Below, piece after piece: positions 56,104-64,000 of a stretch of 64,000 nt of DNA. The stretch covers positions 1 to 64,000 of the forward strand of contig WHSU01000008.1 in assembly GCA_009379925.1 (NCBI GenBank), read 5' to 3'. Each line of letters begins with the position of its first letter. Position 1 is the first letter of the stretch. Source of the stretch: Dehalococcoidia bacterium. GTDB lineage: Bacteria > Chloroflexota > Dehalococcoidia > UBA2979. Below the pieces are notes generated by a model that was not told the origin of the DNA, searched no databases, and saw only the letters and a program-made list of their open reading frames with translations. The position numbers were made by a program, and so were the translations under genes.

Positions 56104-58635
56104 GTGGAAGGGCGACCGGTGGAAGGACCTCTGACCGGGGTGCGCGTGCTGGACCTGACCGGCTACATCGCCGGGCCGTACTGCACCCGGCTCCTGGCTG
56201 GCTTCGGGGCCGACGTGATCAAGGTCGAGCGGCCCGGCGGCGACCCGGTCCGCCACTGGGGCCCGTTCCGCGGGGGCGAAGCAGACCCGGAGGCGGGCGC
56301 GTTCCACCTCTACCTGGACCAGGGCAAGCGCTCCGTGGTGCTCGACCTGGAGACCGCCGCCGGCCGCGAACACCTCGGGCGCCTCGTCGAGACCGCGGAC
56401 ATCCTGGTGGAGAGCTACCACCCCGGGACGATGGAGCGCTGGGGCGCCGGCTACGAGCAACTGCGCGAGAGGCACCCGGAGCTGCTCTACGTTTCGATCA
56501 CGGACTTCGGGCAGGATGGCCCGTACAGCGACTGGAACGCCTGGGAGATCACCACCTACGCCCTGAGCGGGCTGATGTACATCACCGGCGACCCCGACTG
56601 CGAGCCGCTGAAGAATGGGGGCTACCTGGGCCAGTACGGCGCCGGACAGAACGCCTTCGCCGCGACCCTCGCAGGGTGGCGGGAGCGCCAAGCATCCGGG
56701 CGCGGACAGCACGTCGATGTGTCCGTGTACGAGTGCGCGACGTCCCTCCTGGAGCAGACGGACATGTCCTGGATCTACGGCGGGAAGGTCCACCCGAGGT
56801 CCGGGAACGGCGCACGCGCCGCCTGGGGCATCTACCCGGCGCGCGACGGGTTCGTCGGCGTCGTCTCCGGGCCGCTCCGCCGCTGGGCCGCGATCGCCGA
56901 ACTGATGGAGACCCCGGCCCTCGCCGACCCGGCGTACCAGCGCAACGGCGCCCAGTCCGTGCATCGAGGCGAGATTGACGCGTTGATGCTGCCGTGGCTC
57001 ATCGAGCACGACAAAGAGGACATCTACCACCGCGCGCAGGCGAAGGGGCTGCCGTTCGGTTATGTCGCCACTCCTGAGGACTTCTTCCGCTCGGAGCAGG
57101 TCACCTACCGCGGCTTCTTCCAGGACGTCGACCACCCGGTAGCAGGAACGCTGCGCTACCCCTCGATGGCTGCGCATTTCAGCGACGGCCTCTGGTCGCT
57201 CGGCCGCGCCCCGCTGCTGGGCGAGCACACCGACGCCGTGCTGCGCGAGGCTGCCGAGGGCCACCGGTCGCCCGAACGGGAGCACGCCCTGCGCTCGGAC
57301 GACCCGCCGCGGCCACGCGCACTCCCGGTGCGGCCGGGACAGCAGGGTCCGCTCGAAGGTATCGTCGTGCTGGACTGCTCGATGGTGTGGGCGGGCCCGT
57401 ACTGCACGAAGCTACTCGGCGACATGGGCGCCACGATCATCAAGGTCGAAGCGAACCGTCAGTTGGACTCGGTGCGCGGGCCGGCGATTCCACCCGCGAT
57501 CCCGCTCTCCTCGTATGCCCAAGACGACCCGGGACAGGACCCGTGGAACCGCTCGGGGTACTTCAACAAGTACAACCGCAACAAACTCGGGCTGTGCATG
57601 AACATCCTGGAACCGGGCGGCCGCGAAGCCTTCATGGAGCTGGCCGCGGTTGCCGATGTGGTCGTCGAGAACTTCGGCGGCGGTGTCTTCGAGCGCATGG
57701 GGTACGGCTACGACGCGATCCGCGCCGTAAACGAGGACATCGTCTTCGTCTCGATGCCACCAAGCGGCAACGGTGGCCCGGAAGGCCGGTACGTCGGCTA
57801 CGGCGTCGCCATCGAACAACTCGGCGGTATCGTGGCGCGCACCGGGTACCCGAACGACGTGCCGATGAAGAGCGGCATCAACTACGGCGACCCGATCGCC
57901 GGGATCCATACGGCCGGTTACATCCTCGCCGGACTGCTGCATCGACGGCGCACGGGACGCGGGAGCTACATCGACCTCTCGCAGCGCGAAGCCTCCATTT
58001 GCTGGGTCGGCGAGTCCGTCCTGGAATACCAGTTGACCGGACGCATCTCCGAGCAGATCGGTAACCGGGACGCCTTCATGGCGCCTTCCGGCGTGTATCG
58101 CTGCCGGGGCGAGGACGAGTGGCTCGCGCTCGCCGTGGGCAACGAGCGCGAATGGCGCGGCCTGTGCGAAGCCATCGGCCACCCGACGCGGGCGAACGAC
58201 CCCACGTATGCAACCGTCGAGGGTCGCCGCGAACACCACGACGACATCGACGCTCTGCTCACGGATTGGGCGGCACAACAGGATCCGGACGCAGCGATGC
58301 ATCATCTACAGGGCCATGGTGTCGCGGCCGGTCTGTGCTCATACAACCGGCGGGTCGTGGAGGATCCGCACCTGCGCGCCCGCGGGTTCTGGCCGGAGGT
58401 GGAACACACCTCGGCCGGGCGCCACCTGATCGCCGGCGTCGCCTGGCACTTCGACCGCACGCCCGGCGCGGTCTACGCGGCTTCGCCGTGCCTAGGTGAG
58501 CACACGGACTACGTGTTGCGCGAGTTCGCGGGCAAGACCGCCGCCGAGGTGGCGGCCCTCCGCGCTACCGGCGTCCTCGAAGACACGCCCCTCGAGATTT
58601 TGCAGCGCGAGGAGGCGGCCCCGGCGGGCGACTAG
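56104..58635 (+). CDS. Two-domain fused CaiB/BaiF CoA-transferase
   Basis: Two complete family III N-terminal motifs: GPLTGVRVLDLTGYIAGPYCTRLLAGFGADVIKVERPGGDP and GPLEGIVVLDCSMVWAGPYCTKLLGDMGATIIKVEANRQ. Confidence 0.93.
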   Translation: MEGRPVEGPLTGVRVLDLTGYIAGPYCTRLLAGFGADVIKVERPGGDPVRHWGPFRGGEADPEAGAFHLYLDQGKRSVVLDLETAAGREHLGRLVETADILVESYHPGTMERWGAGYEQLRERHPELLYVSITDFGQDGPYSDWNAWEITTYALSGLMYITGDPDCEPLKNGGYLGQYGAGQNAFAATLAGWRERQASGRGQHVDVSVYECATSLLEQTDMSWIYGGKVHPRSGNGARAAWGIYPARDGFVGVVSGPLRRWAAIAELMETPALADPAYQRNGAQSVHRGEIDALMLPWLIEHDKEDIYHRAQAKGLPFGYVATPEDFFRSEQVTYRGFFQDVDHPVAGTLRYPSMAAHFSDGLWSLGRAPLLGEHTDAVLREAAEGHRSPEREHALRSDDPPRPRALPVRPGQQGPLEGIVVLDCSMVWAGPYCTKLLGDMGATIIKVEANRQLDSVRGPAIPPAIPLSSYAQDDPGQDPWNRSGYFNKYNRNKLGLCMNILEPGGREAFMELAAVADVVVENFGGGVFERMGYGYDAIRAVNEDIVFVSMPPSGNGGPEGRYVGYGVAIEQLGGIVARTGYPNDVPMKSGINYGDPIAGIHTAGYILAGLLHRRRTGRGSYIDLSQREASICWVGESVLEYQLTGRISEQIGNRDAFMAPSGVYRCRGEDEWLALAVGNEREWRGLCEAIGHPTRANDPTYATVEGRREHHDDIDALLTDWAAQQDPDAAMHHLQGHGVAAGLCSYNRRVVEDPHLRARGFWPEVEHTSAGRHLIAGVAWHFDRTPGAVYAASPCLGEHTDYVLREFAGKTAAEVAALRATGVLEDTPLEILQREEAAPAGD

Positions 58636-59141
58636 GGCGCCGTCCCCCCGTCCCACGTTTCCCACCGCACGAACTCGTCGAGGCCGATGCGCGGATTCCC
58701 GCGGCTCTGGATGCGCCCGCCCGCGGGGTAACCCAGCGTGATCGCCATCGCAACGATGGTGTTGGCGGGGAGCCCGAGGACCTCGCGCGCGCAGTCGTCG
58801 TGCTGGATGCCTACCGGACAGCTCGCGATGCCCTCCGCGCGGGCCGCCAGCATCATGTTCTGCGCGGTGCGTCCCGCATCGAAGGGGCGGCTGCCCTCGA
58901 AGCGCACGACGACGATCACCAGCGGGCTCGCGGGTAGATGCGTGGCGAAGTCACCACAACCGGCGAGCGCCTGCTTCCGTTCGGCGTCGCGGACGACCAC
59001 CAGGCGGATCGGCTGTTCGTTCTTGGAACTACCGGCCATGCGTCCAGCCCGCACGATGCGCTGCAGGACCTCATCCGCAATCGGACGTGGGTCGTAATCG
59101 CGGGTGTCGCGTTTCGAGAGGATCGCTTCGTACACGTCCAA
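58632..59141 (-). CDS. Nitroreductase family protein
   Basis: VYEAILSKRDTRDYDPRPIADEVLQRIVRAGRMAGSSKNEQPIRLVVVRD, AARAEGIASCPVGIQHDDCAREVLGLPANTIVAMAITLGYP. Confidence 0.92.
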   Translation of the reverse strand: MDVYEAILSKRDTRDYDPRPIADEVLQRIVRAGRMAGSSKNEQPIRLVVVRDAERKQALAGCGDFATHLPASPLVIVVVRFEGSRPFDAGRTAQNMMLAARAEGIASCPVGIQHDDCAREVLGLPANTIVAMAITLGYPAGGRIQSRGNPRIGLDEFVRWETWDGGTAP

Positions 59142-59343
59142 CAGGCGGCTCCTTCGGCTCGGGGAGCATGGTAGCCGCTGTGGGGCTCGCCATACCGCCC
59201 GGCCGGCTCGATAACAGCAGCAGACTTTGATTGCAACGCTTACAGGTAGGTCACTATCACTTCACGCCCGCATGTATGATGATACTCGCGTCCAGGACGT
59301 TCGCCGGACCTTCCCAATGCCGACCCGCGATTTAGGAGTCACA

Positions 59344-59763
59344 GTGCCAGATCCTCTACGAGCAGCCAACGACGCCTTGATGAGCGAGCGCGAGCGCGCA
59401 CTCAGCGAAATCAAACGACTACAGTCCCGGGTCACCGAGATCGACCAGGTGATGACCTCACTCGGTTCGCTCATGAACGGTACGGGACGCCGGCGCGGCC
59501 GCAGCGCGACGACCACGGCCCGAAGTGGCCAGCGGGGCGGACGAGCGCCGCGCGAGGGTACGATCGGCGCGGCCATCGAGGGCTTCCTGAGCAACAAGCG
59601 GCAGCCAGTACACGCCGACGAACTGATGCAGCACCTTACCGGTGGCGGGCGTGCTCCCGGCGGGAAGAACCCGAAGGCCAGCCTGCAATCGACGCTGCGC
59701 CAGCTCGAGCAGCGCGGACGTGTCCAGAACACGGGGCGCAACCGCTGGAAGCTCAGCGCGTAG
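59344..59763 (+). CDS. Coiled coil plus winged-helix (HARE-HTH-like) small protein
   Basis: GTG start with TAGGAG 5 nt upstream; C-terminus GTIGAAIEGFLSNKRQPVHADELMQHLTGGGRAPGGKNPKASLQSTLRQLEQRGRVQNTGRNRWKLSA. Confidence 0.75.
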   Translation: MPDPLRAANDALMSERERALSEIKRLQSRVTEIDQVMTSLGSLMNGTGRRRGRSATTTARSGQRGGRAPREGTIGAAIEGFLSNKRQPVHADELMQHLTGGGRAPGGKNPKASLQSTLRQLEQRGRVQNTGRNRWKLSA

Positions 59764-59791
59764 CACCACCGCCATCCGGATGCTTCCCTTT

Positions 59792-59816
59792 CATCGCCCC
59801 GGCTTCCGGGGCGATG
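59792..59816. terminator. Terminator-like hairpin between convergent genes
   Basis: Perfect 11-bp stem CATCGCCCCGG-ctt-CCGGGGCGATG between stops 59763(+) and 59830(-). Confidence 0.7.
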
Positions 59817-59829
59817 AACTTACCCGTGC

Positions 59830-60237
59830 CTACTCGTGCCCCACGCCATCACGGAGCGGGCGGGCAAAGCTCAGCTCGTGGCCATCCGGGTCACGGAGAT
59901 GGAAGTACCGCTCGCCCCACTCCGCGTCGCGAGGTGGCGCCGCCGGCTCAAGGTCGTACGCCACCGCTCGCTCGTATAGCGCGTCGACGTCGCTGACCCA
60001 GATGATCACCCGGCCCCACACCGCGCGATCCGGATCCGGCCGCTCTGCGCTCGCCTCGAGGTTGAGGCGCTGCCGCCCGACCTCCAGGCTCGTGAAGCTC
60101 GCCTCTGCGCCGCCGTACGAGAGCGCGAAACCGAGCGCTCGGTAGAAGGCCACCGAGCGCGCCATGTCGCCCACCTCGAGCGTTACCGCGCTGATGGATT
60201 CGATGAGGACCGGTCGCCCCTCGGTGGACTCGCGCAC
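59830..60237 (-). CDS. VOC/glyoxalase family protein
   Basis: AVTLEVGDMARSVAFYRALGFALSYGG, VIIWVSDVDALYERAVAYDLEPAAPPRDAEWGERYFHLRDPDGHELSFARPL. Confidence 0.93.
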   Translation of the reverse strand: MRESTEGRPVLIESISAVTLEVGDMARSVAFYRALGFALSYGGAEASFTSLEVGRQRLNLEASAERPDPDRAVWGRVIIWVSDVDALYERAVAYDLEPAAPPRDAEWGERYFHLRDPDGHELSFARPLRDGVGHE

Positions 60238-60743
60238 GCCGCCTCCCCTCGCTCACGACCCAGCGTAGCGTCCGCCTCCAGTTGCCTCCCGACGCATCCG
60301 ATGCGTGACCCAGGGATGGAGGTCAGCGTGGCCCCTCGATGTCTCACCACGGCCTGTCATCCACCTGCAACCGTGTCGCCAGGCGGCAACATAACTTCGC
60401 AAGTCACGCACGCCTAAGGTGCATGCCATGGGCGGCGGGCACCAGCCGGACGGCTTGCCCGCACCGGGGCCCGACCGCCCAATGGACGCCTGTGCGCTGC
60501 CCTGCAGAGAACCTCAGTCGGGTAGCCGTCACCACCGCGAGTGAAGGCCGTGAGGCGACCCAACAAACGCGGTGCACCGGAGTCGCGTCCGGTTGGCGGC
60601 TGCACGCCGACGACCGAACACGGCGGCGAGGGCATCGAGCGCATGTCGTCACGCGATTGCTACGAGCAGCCGCCCGGCTGCGATCCGGCCGTGACGCCTC
60701 GGGCGGCATGGTGCGGCGGAGGAGCCACGAGAGGAGCTACTCG

Positions 60744-61139
60744 ATGCCCGAGAAGCGTGGCGAACGCGACGAGACGAACATCCCCAGCACGGTTGAGCGC
60801 TCGGACGAGCATGCGCAGGCGATCTGGAAGGCAGCGCATGACAGCGCCGTCGAGTCCTACGGCGACGCCGAGCGCGCGCACCGCACGGCCTTAGCCGCGC
60901 TCAAGCACTCATACCGAAAGTCCGGCGACCACTGGGTCGAGAAGTCCAGGAAAGGCCCGTCCGACCCGCAGGACGCGCAGAGCTACCAGGACCCACCGAA
61001 GAAGACCGCCGGGGGCCGCGTCGCGTATGAGGAGGCGAGCAAGGACGACCTCTACGCCCAGGCCAGGGAAATGGACATCCCGGGCCGCAGCAAGATGGAC
61101 AAGCGCGAACTGGCGAAGGCCATCCTCGACCGCAGTTGA
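60744..61139 (+). CDS. chaB: ChaB family protein with C-terminal Rho-N-like segment
   Basis: IPSTVERSDEHAQAIWKAAHDSAVESYGDAERAHRTALAALKHSYRKSGDHWVEK (ChaB) and ASKDDLYAQAREMDIPGRSKMDKRELAKAI (Rho-N-like); SD GAGGAG. Confidence 0.88.
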   Translation: MPEKRGERDETNIPSTVERSDEHAQAIWKAAHDSAVESYGDAERAHRTALAALKHSYRKSGDHWVEKSRKGPSDPQDAQSYQDPPKKTAGGRVAYEEASKDDLYAQAREMDIPGRSKMDKRELAKAILDRS

Positions 61140-61160
61140 GCGGCACGACGCCGCTCCGCG

Positions 61161-61955
61161 CTACTCGCTGCTGACTTGCTGGTGGTAGCTGCAGAGCGCG
61201 GCCTGGTACGGCGACTCCGTCTCCAGCCCGGAGGTGCGGATGGCGTCCTCCAGGTGGCCGCCCGGGTCGTGCTCCACGCCGTAGTGCAGTAGCAGCCGCT
61301 CGACGAGGATCGACGGCACGATGATCGGCCGCGAGCAGACATCGCAGGCGCGCAGCGCGTGGAAGCCGGCGGCGAACTCGTACGAGAGGGGGCCGGCGTG
61401 CGCACCCGGGTCGTCCGAGCGCGACCCACCACCCGTGCCGCCCTCCGCGATCTCCTCAATGAGGGTCGCTAGGTCTTTTGGGAGGCTGTCCACCGCTATC
61501 GGAAAGACCTCTGTCTCGCGGATCGCGGCCTGGATCAGCGCCTCGCTCTGTGCCGGACCCGCCATCAGCACGGCCGCTGTCCGTGAGTGGCGCAGCACAT
61601 ACTCCGCCACCGAGCCGAGCAGGTTCCCACCGTCCTCGGTCTGCCCTCGTGTCGCCATGACGATCGCCTGGCAGCCCAGACGCTCCGACTGCTCGATGAT
61701 CGCAGGCCCCGGCGAGTCCCCCTCCACGGTGAGGACCTCGATGTCGGCGATCCCCGTGGCCTGAAGCTGGGTGCGCGCGTAGCCGAGCTGGCGCGCGGCC
61801 TCCTGTGCGTCCTCTGCGCTTTGCCCTCCATCGCGATGCACCACGTGCAGGAGGACGACGCCGGTCGAGCCGCCTCGGGCAAGCTCTCGCGCGTGGACGA
61901 CCGCCGAGGCGGCGTGCTTCGAGCCGTCGAGGGCCACGAGGATGCGTCGATACAT
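61161..61955 (-). CDS. Universal stress protein (UspA family) with C-terminal Cys/His-containing extension
   Basis: MYRRILVALDGSKHAASAVVHARELA, IVMATRGQTEDGGNLLGSVAEYVLRHSRTAAVLM; extension contains CDVC and CSYH. Confidence 0.88.
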   Translation of the reverse strand: MYRRILVALDGSKHAASAVVHARELARGGSTGVVLLHVVHRDGGQSAEDAQEAARQLGYARTQLQATGIADIEVLTVEGDSPGPAIIEQSERLGCQAIVMATRGQTEDGGNLLGSVAEYVLRHSRTAAVLMAGPAQSEALIQAAIRETEVFPIAVDSLPKDLATLIEEIAEGGTGGGSRSDDPGAHAGPLSYEFAAGFHALRACDVCSRPIIVPSILVERLLLHYGVEHDPGGHLEDAIRTSGLETESPYQAALCSYHQQVSSE

Positions 61956-62047
61956 GCGGGCCCCCTGCTCAGCTCAACCGGCAGCTCAACCTTCGCACGT
62001 CACGCGGCCCATGGCGGCATCCGCGACGTGATGCGCGGGAAGCCTCG

Positions 62048-62401
62048 CTACGCCTGCCCCCGGCGGAGGGGGTCCCGAGCCCGGCGCCTGGTGGAGCGCT
62101 GCAATTGGACGAAACCGTCTGTCTCCATGACTGGGCGGCCGAGGCGGAGGCAGTGACGCTCCAGGCTACCGAATTCCGCGAAGTATCCGGCCGTCGGCAT
62201 GTGCTCTTCGGGCCGGAACACGTCCACGTGCCCGTCGCTCAAGTCGATGACCTTGATGCTGCGCTCGATGTTCGGCGCGAAGAACACGGTGACACCTCTG
62301 CGCTGGAGCTCATGCGGCTCCGCGGCGCCCAGGTTGTCGCTAGCCCACTCGAAACCATCCACGGGCCGGCCCCTCTCGCGTTGACCCCAGGGTGGGGGCA
62401 T
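62048..62401 (-). CDS. Hypothetical small protein
   Basis: 117-aa ORF with protein-like segment VTVFFAPNIERSIKVIDLSDGHVDVFRPEEHMPTAGYFAEFGSLERHCLRLGRP; no family recognised and start unclear. Confidence 0.4.
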   Translation of the reverse strand: MPPPWGQRERGRPVDGFEWASDNLGAAEPHELQRRGVTVFFAPNIERSIKVIDLSDGHVDVFRPEEHMPTAGYFAEFGSLERHCLRLGRPVMETDGFVQLQRSTRRRARDPLRRGQA

Positions 62402-62491
62402 CTCGCGCGGGAAGGCGGGTCGCGGCGCGCCGCACGAAGGCCGTGCGCGTGCCTGTGGATCGATGCTAGCAGGCGACGGAACAGGCCCGGG

Positions 62492-63757
62492 TCAACCGGC
62501 TGCGCCCTGCGTCGGCAGGCGCTCCAGGTACTCGACCAGCGTCAATCCGCTGGCCGCCCAGGCGATGGCGTGGTCCGGGCCGATGTAGCGCCAGTGCCAC
62601 GGCTCGTACTTGTAGCCGGTGGTCGACTCCGTGCCCTCCGCATAGCTGAGGGCGAAGCCGAAGCGAGGTGCGTTCTCCGTCAGCCACGCGCCGGCCTCCG
62701 TGTCCCCCAGGCGCTCGGACAGCTCCCAGCCCACCTCCTGGGTCGTCAGGTCCGCGGTGGTGCCCAGCTGGTGTTCGCTGTGACCAGGCGGCGCGCTGAC
62801 ACGCCGCGCCTCCGCCTCTCCCAGCTGGTCAATCCAGTACTGGAACGTCCACACCTGCACCTGGTAGGAGCGGTACGAGGAGCGCACGCGGATATCGAAG
62901 CCGGCGTCGCGGGCGGCGGCCAGCATCCGGATCAGCGGCTCGAGGGCCACCGCGCGGACTGCCTGGTCCGGGAAGCCCGGGGCGTGGTACTCGGCCGGGA
63001 TCGGGACGACATCGACCGGTTCGTAGCCCGCCGGCAGGCCCCGTTCCTTGTCGACTACCTGCGTCAGGCTGACGTTCCAGTCTCCCGGCGACCGCAACTC
63101 GAGGGTCTGCACCATCGCATCGAGGACGCGGCGGTTCTGCTCGTAGTCGGCGTCCGGTAAGCCGTAGGCCACTGCCATCAAGGCGCCACCACCCGTCGCG
63201 ATCACGTAGCGGTACTCACGGAGGCTGCTGGGAGCGGCCGGCGAGTCATCGCTCCCGGACATCTTCGAAGTCTCGACCTCAAAGCGCGTGGCCTCGTGCC
63301 CGGCGACCTCCGTCGGCTCCTCGGAGAGCACCTGAAGCGTCTGGCTGTCCACCATGGTCTCGACCAGCTCCGTATAGCCGTCCGCGCCACGCGCGAACTC
63401 GATGGGCGCCCGCCCGCCGCCATCTGGCGGCATGCCCAGCGGCCCAGGCGCGAAGTAGCGGCATGCCTCCGCAGCGTCGCCGTCGGCGGTCGCCCAGCCG
63501 TCCGGGTAGCGCACCGCGAAGCCAACCTGCGCGTTCTCGCACGACTGCGTCAGCGCCGGGTCCCCGTCGGCCGTCGCGGCGACCGTCGGGGTGGCGGGCG
63601 CGGCGGTCGATGTGCCGGCGACCGGCGTGGAGGTGGGGGTGTCCTCGGCTTCGCCGCCGCCGCACGCGACAAGCAAGGCTGAGGTGAGGAGCGCGAGGAG
63701 GTACGCAGCGTTGCGCGGCCGCCGGTGGCCTCGCTCGGGGGCCTTCGAGGTGCTCAT
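62492..63757 (-). CDS. M15 family (VanY-like) D-Ala-D-Ala carboxypeptidase lipoprotein
   Basis: Lipobox LLVACGGG, Thr/Pro-rich linker; VRSSYRSYQVQVWTFQYWIDQLGEAEARRVSAPPGHSEHQLGTTADLT; YKYEPWHWRYIG (M15 Zn motifs). Confidence 0.92.
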   Translation of the reverse strand: MSTSKAPERGHRRPRNAAYLLALLTSALLVACGGGEAEDTPTSTPVAGTSTAAPATPTVAATADGDPALTQSCENAQVGFAVRYPDGWATADGDAAEACRYFAPGPLGMPPDGGGRAPIEFARGADGYTELVETMVDSQTLQVLSEEPTEVAGHEATRFEVETSKMSGSDDSPAAPSSLREYRYVIATGGGALMAVAYGLPDADYEQNRRVLDAMVQTLELRSPGDWNVSLTQVVDKERGLPAGYEPVDVVPIPAEYHAPGFPDQAVRAVALEPLIRMLAAARDAGFDIRVRSSYRSYQVQVWTFQYWIDQLGEAEARRVSAPPGHSEHQLGTTADLTTQEVGWELSERLGDTEAGAWLTENAPRFGFALSYAEGTESTTGYKYEPWHWRYIGPDHAIAWAASGLTLVEYLERLPTQGAAG

Positions 63758-63885
63758 GCGTCTACGGTAGGCGGGCGGGCGGACAGGTGCATCAGCCGGA
63801 GGCCAGCAGCGTCTGACCGGCAGCTGACGCTCGCGCCTCCTCGATGCCCCGCTACCCTGTGGGGCGCAGCCCACGGAGGTCACCC

Positions 63886-64000
63886 ATGCTCCGCCCGCCG
63901 ATCGAGCCGATGCTGGCGCGCCGCGAGGACGCCATCCCGAGCGGGAACGGTTGGCTCTACGAGCCGAAATGGGACGGCTTCCGCGCGCTCGTGTTCTTCG
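63886..64000 (+). CDS. ATP-dependent DNA ligase, N-terminal fragment (runs off window edge)
   Basis: MLRPPIEPMLARREDAIPSGNGWLYEPKWDGFRALVFF; EPKWDGFR adenylation motif. Confidence 0.88.
   Translation, partial: MLRPPIEPMLARREDAIPSGNGWLYEPKWDGFRALVFF

Noticed and set aside
1-64000. CRISPR arrays, tRNA/rRNA genes, transposons, prophage or BGC core genes
   Set aside because: No direct repeat arrays, tRNA-like cloverleafs, transposase/integrase signatures or PKS/NRPS cores were recognised by eye; a dedicated scan (tRNAscan, CRISPR finder, ISfinder) would be needed for certainty.

Overview
GC-rich bacterial chromosomal window, densely packed with catabolic genes. It contains three MmgE/PrpD proteins, five classical acyl-CoA dehydrogenases plus one group-D flavin monooxygenase-like protein, three enoyl-CoA hydratases, two thiolases each with a nearby DUF35 protein, hotdog dehydratases, several CaiB/BaiF (family III) CoA-transferases including one two-domain fusion, a two-subunit family I CoA-transferase, two tandem SDRs and an F420-type LLM oxidoreductase. 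The gene content resembles paralog-rich Chloroflexota or actinobacterial degraders; taxonomy is inference only. I saw no rRNA, tRNA, CRISPR array, transposase or phage genes. The strongest non-obvious signal is a TPP (THI-box) riboswitch on the minus strand (about 50793-50875). It heads a tight operon of a thiamine-binding MTH1187/YkoF-like protein, a ThiX-like permease, a ThiY/NMT1-like binding protein and a ThiZ-like ATPase, ending in an acyl-CoA-dehydrogenase-fold flavin monooxygenase-like protein (46540-47685). The operon is followed by tandem hairpins, one with a U-tract. The flavoenzyme is a candidate new thiamine or HMP-precursor salvage enzyme. Other notable points are a steroid-side-chain (igr-like) style gene set at 7-16 kb, four conserved genes interrupted by single-nucleotide frameshifts, SDR paralogs with a non-canonical YxxxQ motif, a GIY-YIG-like protein coupled to an acyl-CoA dehydrogenase, a universal stress protein with a Cys/His tail, and several unexplained inverted repeats. 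All family assignments come from reading motifs by eye; no database search was run.
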